Notes under the pieces: generated by a model
What the model saw: the letters and a program-made list of their open reading frames with translations, nothing else
Databases searched by the model: none
What the model was told of the DNA's origin: nothing
Translations under genes and position numbers: made by a program
Shown: piece by piece, positions 36,495-43,392 of the stretch
Position numbering within the stretch: position 1 is the first letter of the stretch
How the letters are laid out: every line of letters starts with the position of its first letter
Assembly: GCF_001889405.1 (NCBI RefSeq)
Contig: NZ_CP017921.1
Coordinates: 1,130,057 to 1,194,056 of the forward strand
Reading direction: 5' to 3'
Source: Methanohalophilus halophilus
Lineage (GTDB): Archaea > Halobacteriota > Methanosarcinia > Methanosarcinales > Methanosarcinaceae
DNA length: 64,000 bases

Positions 36495-37193
36495 ATGCGA
36501 CTTATTAATATGGGGTTAAAGGGAGAACAGGTACGTCTGGACTTTTTTGGCTGTAACCTTAAATGTCCCTATTGTATTCATATCAGGCAACCCTTTGAGG
36601 AATACAGTATAGACGAAGTTGCTGATTTTGTCAGCAATTCAGCTGTAAAGAAGGTTTTTATCGGAGGAGCCGAACCCACTCTCCAGAAGGAGTTAATCCC
36701 ATTGATTGAGCGGTTGCATTCAATGGGTATGGAGATTATTCTAAAGTCGGATGGCATGAAACCCGAAGTACTGGAGCAATCTCTTCGGTTTGTAAAAGGG
36801 TTTGTTCTGGAATTGAAGGCACCACTTGAAGATACGGCTGCAATTGAGGAACTTACGGGGCTTTCCTCCAAAAGGGTAGAACAATATGTTGCAAACCTCA
36901 AAACATCGATAGATATTGCTAAAACCAGATGGTTGCGACTCTGGGTTCGTGTAATTCCCGGTTATGTTACTGAAGAATCCGTGAAGAGGATGTTGCCTGT
37001 TATGGAAGGAGCTTGTGAGGTACTTCTTTATCAATTCTTAAGCAATCCCGATTTTGATCTTCCTTTTGCAGGATACACCTCGCCTGTGCCTGCATGGGAG
37101 GATATGGAAAGCCTTGCCAATATTGTTGTAGAAAAGGTGCCCCGTGTAATAATTGTGGGAGAAAAAGGGCGTAAGATAATTGTTAAGGAGTAA
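36495..37193 (+). CDS. Radical SAM protein, activase-like
   Basis: From ATG 36495 (GGTGGG 8 bases before) the protein has 232 residues with C20-N-L-K-C24-P-Y-C27 and I-G-G-A-E-P-T-L, as in small radical SAM activating enzymes related to pyruvate formate-lyase activase. No extra cluster cysteines are evident. Partner protein unknown. The frame extends upstream to 36453 but that would place the start in the leader. Confidence 0.8.
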   Translation: MRLINMGLKGEQVRLDFFGCNLKCPYCIHIRQPFEEYSIDEVADFVSNSAVKKVFIGGAEPTLQKELIPLIERLHSMGMEIILKSDGMKPEVLEQSLRFVKGFVLELKAPLEDTAAIEELTGLSSKRVEQYVANLKTSIDIAKTRWLRLWVRVIPGYVTEESVKRMLPVMEGACEVLLYQFLSNPDFDLPFAGYTSPVPAWEDMESLANIVVEKVPRVIIVGEKGRKIIVKE

Positions 37194-37206
37194 TTTTTAC
37201 AATCAG

Positions 37207-37292
37207 GTAATGAGCAAGGTATCGTAAAAAAAGCAGATTGGTGGTATGGTGGTGGTACGATATGAAAGCTGCTTTTCAGCCTTGCTCATTAC
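37207..37292. ncRNA. Candidate structured RNA A
   Basis: A perfect 13-bp outer stem pairs 37207-37219 (GTAATGAGCAAGG) with 37280-37292. Inside, 37220-37226 can pair with 37256-37262 (TATCGTA/TACGATA, contiguous with the outer stem) and 37263-37268 with 37272-37278. Alternatively 37229-37236 pairs with 37269-37276 (AAAAGCAG/CTGCTTTT). The loop holds GGTATGGTGGTGGTAC (37243-37258), identical to a segment at 62813-62828. It lies in a 252-base gap between a radical SAM gene and the DUF5611 gene. No U-run follows, so it is not an ordinary terminator. Confidence 0.5.
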
Positions 37293-37445
37293 AAATTGCT
37301 CTATGATATGAAGGTATTTAAATATTTTTCTTATATGTGAATGATTATATCTTATTTATTTGTTTTTTATGCGGTTCAAATTCAGATAATTTTCTTAGAC
37401 CAAAACATTTATCCATGTCTGCCGGTATGTAATTAATCGATTGAC

Positions 37446-37757
37446 ATGCAGGAATACAAATTAAAACGTGGTCATTCCCCTGATATTGAACGTATCTATG
37501 AAGCGCTTGAGGAATGTTTCCCTTCCGATATATCAAGGCAAGGAGATAAATTAGTTACTTCATACGGTGTTATGAAGGAACTTTCTGTGTGGCTGAACGG
37601 CAAAAAACTTGCAGTTGACACGAATTCTGAAGCTGAAGGCGTCTCTGATGAGGTCATTCTTGATACCAACAAGAGGTTTCGCGATTTTCTCTATAAGGCT
37701 ACTGGTTACACTGCCAAGGAACGAGTTAAGAACGCCAAAAAGGCAGTTTCCAAATAA
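37446..37757 (+). CDS. DUF5611 family protein
   Basis: The 103-residue protein (MQEYKLKRGHSPDIERI) resembles DUF5611, a small family of methanogens with unknown function. It has a basic lysine-rich C-terminus. No Shine-Dalgarno is visible before the ATG; the TATA-like CATTTAT near 37407 would give a very short leader. The chorismate lyase-like gene follows after 11 bases, so they may form an operon. Confidence 0.65.
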   Translation: MQEYKLKRGHSPDIERIYEALEECFPSDISRQGDKLVTSYGVMKELSVWLNGKKLAVDTNSEAEGVSDEVILDTNKRFRDFLYKATGYTAKERVKNAKKAVSK

Positions 37758-37768
37758 TAGGATCATAC

Positions 37769-38287
37769 GTGTTTGTCAATCGCGACTTTCTCAAGGATCT
37801 CAAGACTTTTGAGATTCCCACATGCCTGCGTGTCTGTGCAGGCACCGATGGTTCTGTAACCTTCCTGCTGGAGATTATGACACGCCACGAAGTTGAGGTA
37901 ATTACCGAGGATCAACATCTAGTTAAAGCCGATGAGGAAATGGCCAGGCTTTTGGATGTGGATGTTGGCGAAGAAGTGAATCATCGCACCGTGCGATTGG
38001 TGGCGGATGGTGTCCCTTATGTTCATGCGGTTTCCCTCTCTCCGATTGGCCGTATGCCAGAAGAGGTTCGCAGGGATATGATGCGTGCCGATATACCCAT
38101 TGGTAAGATTCTGCGTAATTACGGCATGGAAACCCGCAGGGACTTTGACACTATACAGATGGAGACTGACGGTTCTCTTTTTGGCAGTCGTGAATATCTC
38201 TCAAGGACCTATCGTATTGTGCATCACAATGATGCGCTCATGTGGATCAAAGAACGCTTCCCTGCAGATGGTCGCTGGTTGCTCTGA
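37769..38287 (+). CDS. Chorismate pyruvate-lyase family protein (DUF98)
   Basis: The 172-residue protein has the fold-family pattern of archaeal DUF98 chorismate lyases, related to UTRA/UbiC: L-R-V-C-A-G-T-D-G-S-V-T, N-H-R-T-V-R-L and R-T-Y-R-I-V. If active it would release 4-hydroxybenzoate, a precursor of methanopterin in methanogens. The start is GTG 37769; an ATG alternative is absent nearby. Confidence 0.7.
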   Translation: MFVNRDFLKDLKTFEIPTCLRVCAGTDGSVTFLLEIMTRHEVEVITEDQHLVKADEEMARLLDVDVGEEVNHRTVRLVADGVPYVHAVSLSPIGRMPEEVRRDMMRADIPIGKILRNYGMETRRDFDTIQMETDGSLFGSREYLSRTYRIVHHNDALMWIKERFPADGRWLL

Positions 38288-38357
38288 ACCGAATCCGGAA
38301 AACCGAAAACTTATTATGGTATCACTCCTATTGAGGGGTCGCAGTCAAGAAAAGCGT

Positions 38358-38429
38358 GCCTCGGTGGCTTAGGGGTGTAGTGCGTCCTTGGTAAGGACGA
38401 GGTCGCGGGTTCGAATCCCGCCCGAGGCT
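38358..38429 (+). tRNA. tRNA-Thr (GGT)
   Basis: Acceptor GCCTCGG (38358-38364) pairs with CCGAGGC (38422-38428); discriminator T. The anticodon arm CGTCC-TTGGTAA-GGACG gives anticodon GGT (threonine, codon ACC). The T arm CGGGTTCGAATCCCG is intact. No intron; CCA is not encoded. Confidence 0.95.
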
Positions 38430-38526
38430 TTCTATTTTCAGACCAATATTCATTTTGACATATTGTCCACTGAGATTTTTATGGATATATCAAATTCATA
38501 ATATACTTCTACATGATAATCTTTTT

Positions 38527-38548
38527 TTGAGCATGCTCAATTATATAT
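38527..38548 (+). promoter_or_regulatory. 14-bp palindrome joined to TATA box of the small zinc-ribbon gene
   Basis: TTGAGCATGCTCAA (38527-38540) is a perfect palindrome and is followed without gap by TTATATAT (38541-38548). A transcript would start near 38573 and carry the GGAGGTGA ribosome site. The palindrome occupies the BRE/operator position. Confidence 0.5.
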
Positions 38549-38600
38549 CCATTGTCTCCCAAGCTTTTAGACGTACATAATTTGTGGGAGGTGAATGGAA

Positions 38601-38723
38601 ATGGTAAAATGTGGAGTTTGTGGTGGTGATGCACCAAGACAACCAAATGTCACAGAAGATGGGAAATGTGACCTTTGTGGAAAGAAGTTTGTTCTTGAAG
38701 AAGAAAAGAAGCAGAAGGACTGA
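38601..38723 (+). CDS. 40-residue zinc-ribbon protein
   Basis: ATG 38601 gives MVKCGVCGGDAPRQPNV and a stop at 38721-38723. Cysteines at 4, 7, 23 and 26 (two CxxC pairs) would bind one zinc, and the tail is Glu/Lys-rich. GGGAGGTGA ends 6 bases before the start; the in-frame ATG at 38595 touches that site and is less likely. A clear TATA box, palindrome and terminator show it is a free-standing gene despite its size. Function unknown. Confidence 0.8.
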   Translation: MVKCGVCGGDAPRQPNVTEDGKCDLCGKKFVLEEEKKQKD

Positions 38724-38728
38724 ATGGG

Positions 38729-38754
38729 ATATAAGTTCTTGGACTTATATTTTT
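38729..38754 (+). terminator. Hairpin terminator of the small zinc-ribbon gene
   Basis: ATATAAGT (38729-38736) pairs with ACTTATAT (38743-38750), then TTTT follows. It starts five bases after the stop codon. Confidence 0.65.
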
Positions 38755-38768
38755 AAGAATAAACCCAC

Positions 38769-38831
38769 ATGAATCAGGGAAAGCAAGAATGCCAAAAAGG
38801 ATTGAGGGTTAAGTTTACTTCCCTGATTCAT
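38769..38831. repeat. 13-bp perfect inverted repeat with 37-base loop
   Basis: ATGAATCAGGGAA (38769-38781) and its exact complement (38819-38831) bracket a loop lacking a further strong stem. It lies between the terminator of the zinc-ribbon gene and a decayed gene. It may be an RNA hairpin or a remnant end of a mobile element; no matching element is visible. Confidence 0.45.
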
Positions 38832-38936
38832 TGCTCATTTACTTAGATCTCATTTCATCAAATCCTTTTTCACCCGGATAAGCAAGTTGAATATGTATGA
38901 CTTTTTGGTTTCACTCTTATAAAGAATCAGATTGAT

Positions 38937-39290
38937 TCATTTGGTGACTGTGATGTTATATTTTGTTAGATCAAAGTGTTGCGGAGGGATAGTTGCATTC
39001 TTTAATCTATCTCTTACTTCATTGTATATCGATTCGGCTTTATTACTTAGAAATAAGTTTTGGAATATTTCAAAACCATCGTCCTCTTTTGGATTGAGCA
39101 GACCTGTATAATTGAATTTGTCAAAGAGGTAGTTTATAAGACCTTCCAGATTCTTCAGCGTCCTTCAGGATACAAGGAAACCTCTGCCCCACTGCTCTAT
39201 CAGGTCAAGTTCCCTGAAAACTCTGGCAATAACACGATTCCTGATCCTTGATACACTCTGCTTGACATCTAGAAGATGGGATAATTAGCT
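38937..39290 (-). pseudogene. Decayed remnant of an AlbA_2-type transcriptional regulator/ATP-binding protein
   Basis: On the complement, H-L-L-D-V-K-Q-S-V-S-R-I-R-N-R-V-I-A-R-V is followed by F-R-E-L-D-L-I-E-Q-W-G-R-G-F. This matches the C-terminal part of Schlafen AlbA_2-domain regulators (…R-N-P-x-I-A-x-V-F-R-E-L-G-x-I-E-x-W-G-S-G). A TGA interrupts the frame right after it. Beyond the stop the same frame stays open for about 77 more codons to the TGA at 38937-38939. There is no start or N-terminal domain. An overlapping plus-strand frame (39060-39251) is a shadow of this. Confidence 0.5.
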
Positions 39291-39357
39291 GAATGTTAAT
39301 TTGATGCAAAATACCACAAAAAATATAGTTGATAATGGTTGCATATTATTGATTGCT

Positions 39358-39702
39358 ATGTCTGATGAGGATCTGAAGAAAAGAAAAGAGGAATGGCTTG
39401 CCAAAGTCAGAAAAGAAGGTAAACTCAACCGCAACCCAACTGAAGATCACAGCACCGGGCTAAAAACACTTCAGAATAACATCCGCAGAAGAATACTATC
39501 TCTTTTACTGGAATCCCCCATGAGTTTAGAGAATTTGCAAAATGAAATGGAACTGAACAAAATGGAGGCCAAGTTCCATATAGGAATGTTAGAAAATGCC
39601 CTTTACGTTGAGAAAGAGGAAAGGAACGGAATAATCGTATATTGTGCTTCTCCCCGGGCAGAAGCATATATGGAAAATGTAAAAAGTGGAGGACATAAAT
39701 GA
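39358..39702 (+). CDS. ArsR-like winged-helix transcriptional regulator
   Basis: From ATG 39358 (MSDEDLKKRKEEWL) the protein has 114 residues: a charged helix, then a winged helix (N-N-I-R-R-R-I-L-S-L-L-L-E-S-P-M-S-L-E-N-L and a recognition helix, Y-V-E-K-E-E-R-N-G wing). No Shine-Dalgarno is clear; an ATG at 39304 would add a hydrophobic leader and is less likely. It overlaps the AhpD-like gene by ATGA, so it probably regulates or is sensed with it. Confidence 0.7.
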   Translation: MSDEDLKKRKEEWLAKVRKEGKLNRNPTEDHSTGLKTLQNNIRRRILSLLLESPMSLENLQNEMELNKMEAKFHIGMLENALYVEKEERNGIIVYCASPRAEAYMENVKSGGHK

Positions 39703-39965
39703 CTATTTCTATGGATGACAAAGAGTCGAACTGGGAAAAGGATTTCTCAAACTTAAAGGATACCATCATGCAGGATGGTGCTATCGATAATAAAACTAAA
39801 AAACTGCTGGCTCTTGCAAGTGCTGTGGCGGTGGGATGTGATGAATGTGTATCCCATCACAAAAAATTTGCTCGCAATGCAGGTTTAAAAGATTCCGAAA
39901 TCGAAGAAGCAATTTTAGTAGCATCACTGATTCGTATGGGATCAGGACTGCGACATGTTGACTAA
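39699..39965 (+). CDS. AhpD-like carboxymuconolactone decarboxylase family protein
   Basis: The 88-residue protein has the active site A-V-G-C-D-E-C-V-S-H-H (CxxC followed by His), which in AhpD-like proteins gives peroxidase or disulfide reductase activity. GTGGAGG precedes ATG 39699. Coupling with the upstream ArsR-like gene suggests a redox-responsive pair; a start at 39711 is also possible. Confidence 0.8.
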   Translation: MTISMDDKESNWEKDFSNLKDTIMQDGAIDNKTKKLLALASAVAVGCDECVSHHKKFARNAGLKDSEIEEAILVASLIRMGSGLRHVD

Positions 39966-40561
39966 AAAGGAAAAATAAATTAAGACTATTTTATACAGAA
40001 AGGTATTCTAAAGAGGGGGGACTTATAGTTCCCCTAATGCATTTATCGGATTTTTGGGAGCTCTAAATGGAAAACTAGTATGAGTGAAAATCATATATTA
40101 TTGCCCTGATCTTCCACTCGAAAACATCTCAAATTTGTAATTTATGAAGGAATTTGTTGTAATAATTCTACATAATACAATCTTCAGCAAACATTCTCGC
40201 CTAAGTGCCTTCCCCTTTACAGGCATACCCATGTTTTCCATACTCTACTATCATCTACGATGCGTAGCATCGTATGTACGTATACATCTAGCAACTGTAA
40301 AAAGATTAGGAAATAATCGCAGGACAAAAATTGATTATGGGTCATTTGGCCTGCAGGTACTTTGAGAAACAAGGACGTCACTATTCTTAAATCATATAAT
40401 ATCAAGTATATTCATGAGATAATACTCAACGATGTAACGCAGCATTCATTTACGTTAAAGTTGATGATTCTACCATTAGAAATTCGGGAATTTGCAAAGA
40501 ATTCTAATTCAAAAATTGCCAGGTGCAGAATATTCCAATTAAATATCAATCAGGATGTATC
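39966..40561. other. Gene-poor AT-rich interval
   Basis: No frame here resembles a known protein on either strand. GGGGA (40017-40021)/TCCCC near 40030 could terminate the AhpD-like transcript. TACGATGC-GTA-GCATCGTA at 40256-40274 is a perfect 8-bp hairpin. The rest is unassigned and may be decayed coding sequence. Confidence 0.4.
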
Positions 40562-41962
40562 ATGCAAAAGAGTAAATTGATTCCTGTTCTTGTAATTGTC
40601 TTTCTGTCCCTCTCCTTTATGGGTTGCACAGAAGGAGTAAACACAACCGGGCAAATTCCAGAGGATCAAACATTGGTAGATGATGCTTCAACACCGGATT
40701 CACCGGAAACTGATGCCAAAGTGTACAATGCAACCCTGAAGAAAACTGCGATACTGGATATTGATAATGGTTATTCCCTGAAGGTACTGGAGATAAACCG
40801 AAAGGACGGCTATTCTACCTTATCTTTTAGGAAAGATGGCTATGAATATGGTACTAAAAAGATATTTACCGGCCGCAGTTATGATGTATGGGACCCTGAG
40901 GATCAGTTCATAATTTATTCAATCGAACTTGACAGTATATACGGTAACAGTTTTGTCATCGACTTATCATACACTTTGAAACCGGAAATATATCTGTATG
41001 TGGATTTTCCTGGCCCGGACAGTGAACGGAAACCAACGGTCAGAATTGAAAAAGATTCAATCACCAGGAATTATGTATGGGAATACGACGACAGGCAATT
41101 CCAGCTCCAGGCCAGATATGACAAAGAAGCTTATGAATTATATTCGCAGAGAACCCGTTATCGTGATTGGGTGCATTTTGTAAATGACCCTTATGATGAT
41201 GCATTCATATCCCAGATTACATTGCAAATGGAAAATCTGGCAGAAGAAGCAGGTTATGGCCGGGAGGAGATTCCTTACATAACCATGCTTTTTGTCCAGT
41301 CCCTTCCTTATGTCAGTGACAGTGTTTCTGCAGGGTATGATGAATATCCCAGATTCCCTTTTGAAACAATGTACCACGGAGGCGGGGATTGTGAAGATTC
41401 ATCTATCCTGCTTGCAGCACTTTTGTATGACATGGGATATGGCGTGTCGCTGATTGAATTGCCCGGCCACATGGCTGTGGGGGTAAAGGGCAGCGATGAC
41501 CTTCCCGGAAGCTATTATGATTATTCGGGAACGAAATATTTCTACCTTGAAACAACAGATTCAGGCTGGGAAGTGGGCCGGATTCCCACCGTATACAGGA
41601 ATACCGAGGTCCGGATAATTCCTATTACTGACGGCTATCCAGAAATTGTAATTGACTTTGCAGGCAGCGGAAGACATGATTCCCGGTTTTCCTATATTGA
41701 TCTTGATATCGAGGTAGAGAATGTCGGTTCTGAAAAAGCTAAAGATGTTATTATTTATACTGGCCTCGAAGCCACGCAGGAAGGTATGGTCTGGGATCAG
41801 GTTGCAAGTGACCAGATCTCCGAAATTGATGTGGATGAAGCAGTCTCTTATAAGATTTCGAACCTGAAGGTTCCTGTGGGAGAGACTTATCGGATTGGAA
41901 TCCGGGTTGTGGGATCAAATACCGGCGCTGAATATGTCTACAGTGACTGGCATGTTTCCTGA
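40562..41962 (+). CDS. Transglutaminase-like lipoprotein
   Basis: From ATG 40562 the 466-residue protein has a signal ending in the lipobox F-M-G-C. The core resembles archaeal transglutaminase-like domains: G-G-G-D-C-E-D-S-S-I-L-L-A-A-L-L-Y (cysteine) and P-G-H-M-A-V-G-V (histidine) around residues 275-310. The C-terminal region (about 365-466) looks like an immunoglobulin-type beta sandwich. It would be anchored to the outer face of the membrane. The gene at 22549 encodes a second protein with the same catalytic arrangement. Substrate unknown. Confidence 0.75.
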   Translation: MQKSKLIPVLVIVFLSLSFMGCTEGVNTTGQIPEDQTLVDDASTPDSPETDAKVYNATLKKTAILDIDNGYSLKVLEINRKDGYSTLSFRKDGYEYGTKKIFTGRSYDVWDPEDQFIIYSIELDSIYGNSFVIDLSYTLKPEIYLYVDFPGPDSERKPTVRIEKDSITRNYVWEYDDRQFQLQARYDKEAYELYSQRTRYRDWVHFVNDPYDDAFISQITLQMENLAEEAGYGREEIPYITMLFVQSLPYVSDSVSAGYDEYPRFPFETMYHGGGDCEDSSILLAALLYDMGYGVSLIELPGHMAVGVKGSDDLPGSYYDYSGTKYFYLETTDSGWEVGRIPTVYRNTEVRIIPITDGYPEIVIDFAGSGRHDSRFSYIDLDIEVENVGSEKAKDVIIYTGLEATQEGMVWDQVASDQISEIDVDEAVSYKISNLKVPVGETYRIGIRVVGSNTGAEYVYSDWHVS

Positions 41963-42043
41963 AATAGTGATGTGCCTACTGTGGTACAAAAAAGATGTTC
42001 TAATGAAAGCATTGGATGTTTGGAAATCAGTAAAATATTATGG

Positions 42044-42118
42044 TGGGCCTAACCGGATTCGAACCGGTGATCGCTCGGTTATGAGCCGAGCGCTCTAACC
42101 AGACTAAGCTATAGGCCC
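42044..42118 (-). tRNA. tRNA with CAT anticodon, probably tRNA-Ile2 (agmatidine type)
   Basis: Acceptor GGGCCTA pairs with TAGGCCC, discriminator A. The anticodon arm CTCGG-CTCATAA-CCGAG gives CAT. The body (GGGCC..TAGCTTAGTCTGGTTAGAG) is like archaeal isoleucine tRNAs rather than initiator (AGCGGG) or elongator methionine tRNAs, so C34 is probably modified to agmatidine to read ATA. Elongator tRNA-Met is the alternative. Confidence 0.85.
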
Positions 42119-42138
42119 ATAAAAAATGATGAAAGGAG

Positions 42139-42211
42139 CGCCGCCAACAGGGCTCGAACCTGTGACATTCTGGTTAACAGCCAGACACTCTACCAACTGA
42201 GTTATGGCGGC
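42139..42211 (-). tRNA. tRNA-Asn (GTT)
   Basis: Acceptor GCCGCCA pairs with TGGCGGC, discriminator G. The anticodon arm TCTGG-CTGTTAA-CCAGA gives GTT. T arm ACAGGTTCGAGCCCTGT. It lies 20 bases upstream of the CAT-anticodon tRNA on the same strand, so both are probably cut from one transcript. Confidence 0.95.
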
Positions 42212-42306
42212 ACTTTGCATGCGACTTGTCGCGAGCGCTTCTAATGCATTAATCTGATTTAAACTTTTTGTCTGGCGCCGGCAAAAAGGGGGTACATCAG
42301 AGGATT

Positions 42307-43335
42307 TTACAGGTAACCCCCATACTTACCATAGATTGGAATGGATGCACCACAGTATTCACATTTGTTGTCCTCTGTCAGATGACTTTCTTCCACATCA
42401 AAAACACCCCTGCCTATAATCATATTGCCACAGGAAGGACAGAACGTATGCTCATATTTAGAGGACAAAACATTGCCCAGATATACATATTCCAGTCCTT
42501 CCTCAGTTGCGATTTCATGGGCCAGGTCGAGAGTCTCAATAGGAGTTGGAGAAACATTCTGGAGTTTATAGTATGGATGAAAACGTGTGAAATGAACCGG
42601 TGTTTCTTTACCCAGGTTTTCCACTACCCATCTGGAAACATCCCTCAATTCATCACTTGAATCATTGAATGTAGGAATTACCAGATACACCACCTCTACA
42701 TGCATTCCCAGTTCACGGGCCAATTTGGCTGAATCGAGAACGGGTTGCAAATGTGCAGAAGAAAGTTCATGATAGAACTTTTCTGTAAATGCCTTGATAT
42801 CGACCCTGAAAGCATCCAGGTAAGGAGATATATGCTTCAATGCCTCCGGTGTGATATAGCCATTTGTCACATAAACCGTAGCAAGGCCTGCTTCTTTAGC
42901 AAGTTTTGCACTGTCATAGGTATATTCATACCATATAGTAGGCTCATTATAGGTCCAGGCAATACTTTTGCAACCTGCTGCAAGGGCTCTATCGATTGCC
43001 TGCTCAGGGGTGATCTCCACCGATTGTGCTTCATCCAGGTTGACCTGCGAAATGGTCCAGTTCTGGCAATGTTTACAGCGGAAATTACAGCCAATAGTCC
43101 CGAGTGAATAGGAGTAAGTGCCCGGATAGAAATGGAATAAGGGTTTCTTTTCAATCGGATCAACAGCTTCACTTGAAACCGTATTATAAATCAGGCTATA
43201 CAGCTTTCCTTCCTTATTCTGTCGCACCTTGCAAAAACCGGTTTTGCCTTCTGCTATGCGACACCTGTGATTACATAAATTGCAACGTACCTTTTTATCC
43301 TCAAGTTGTTCATAGAACATAGCTTCTTTTAACAA
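42307..43335 (-). CDS. amrS: AmmeMemoRadiSam system radical SAM enzyme AmrS
   Basis: The 342-residue protein has the N-terminal zinc-like cysteines (C18-N-L-C21-N-H-R-C25, C35), the radical SAM triad C83-N-F-R-C87-K-H-C90, and C-terminal CPSC and CEYC pairs. This matches AmrS of the AMMECR1-MEMO-radical SAM system, whose reaction is unknown. The MEMO partner AmrB is 10 kb away at 53201; AMMECR1 is not in the window. Confidence 0.88.
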   Translation of the reverse strand: MLKEAMFYEQLEDKKVRCNLCNHRCRIAEGKTGFCKVRQNKEGKLYSLIYNTVSSEAVDPIEKKPLFHFYPGTYSYSLGTIGCNFRCKHCQNWTISQVNLDEAQSVEITPEQAIDRALAAGCKSIAWTYNEPTIWYEYTYDSAKLAKEAGLATVYVTNGYITPEALKHISPYLDAFRVDIKAFTEKFYHELSSAHLQPVLDSAKLARELGMHVEVVYLVIPTFNDSSDELRDVSRWVVENLGKETPVHFTRFHPYYKLQNVSPTPIETLDLAHEIATEEGLEYVYLGNVLSSKYEHTFCPSCGNMIIGRGVFDVEESHLTEDNKCEYCGASIPIYGKYGGYL

Positions 43336-43392
43336 ACTTATACCCCTCTTTAACTGGGTATTTTGAATGATAAAAAACTATCTGCCAATAGA

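Noticed and set aside
39060-39251. Plus-strand 63-codon frame
   Set aside because: It is antisense to the AlbA_2-type remnant, has no ribosome site and no recognisable protein.
40144-40580. Several overlapping short frames
   Set aside because: They lie on both strands in AT-rich sequence, have poor ribosome sites and resemble no family.
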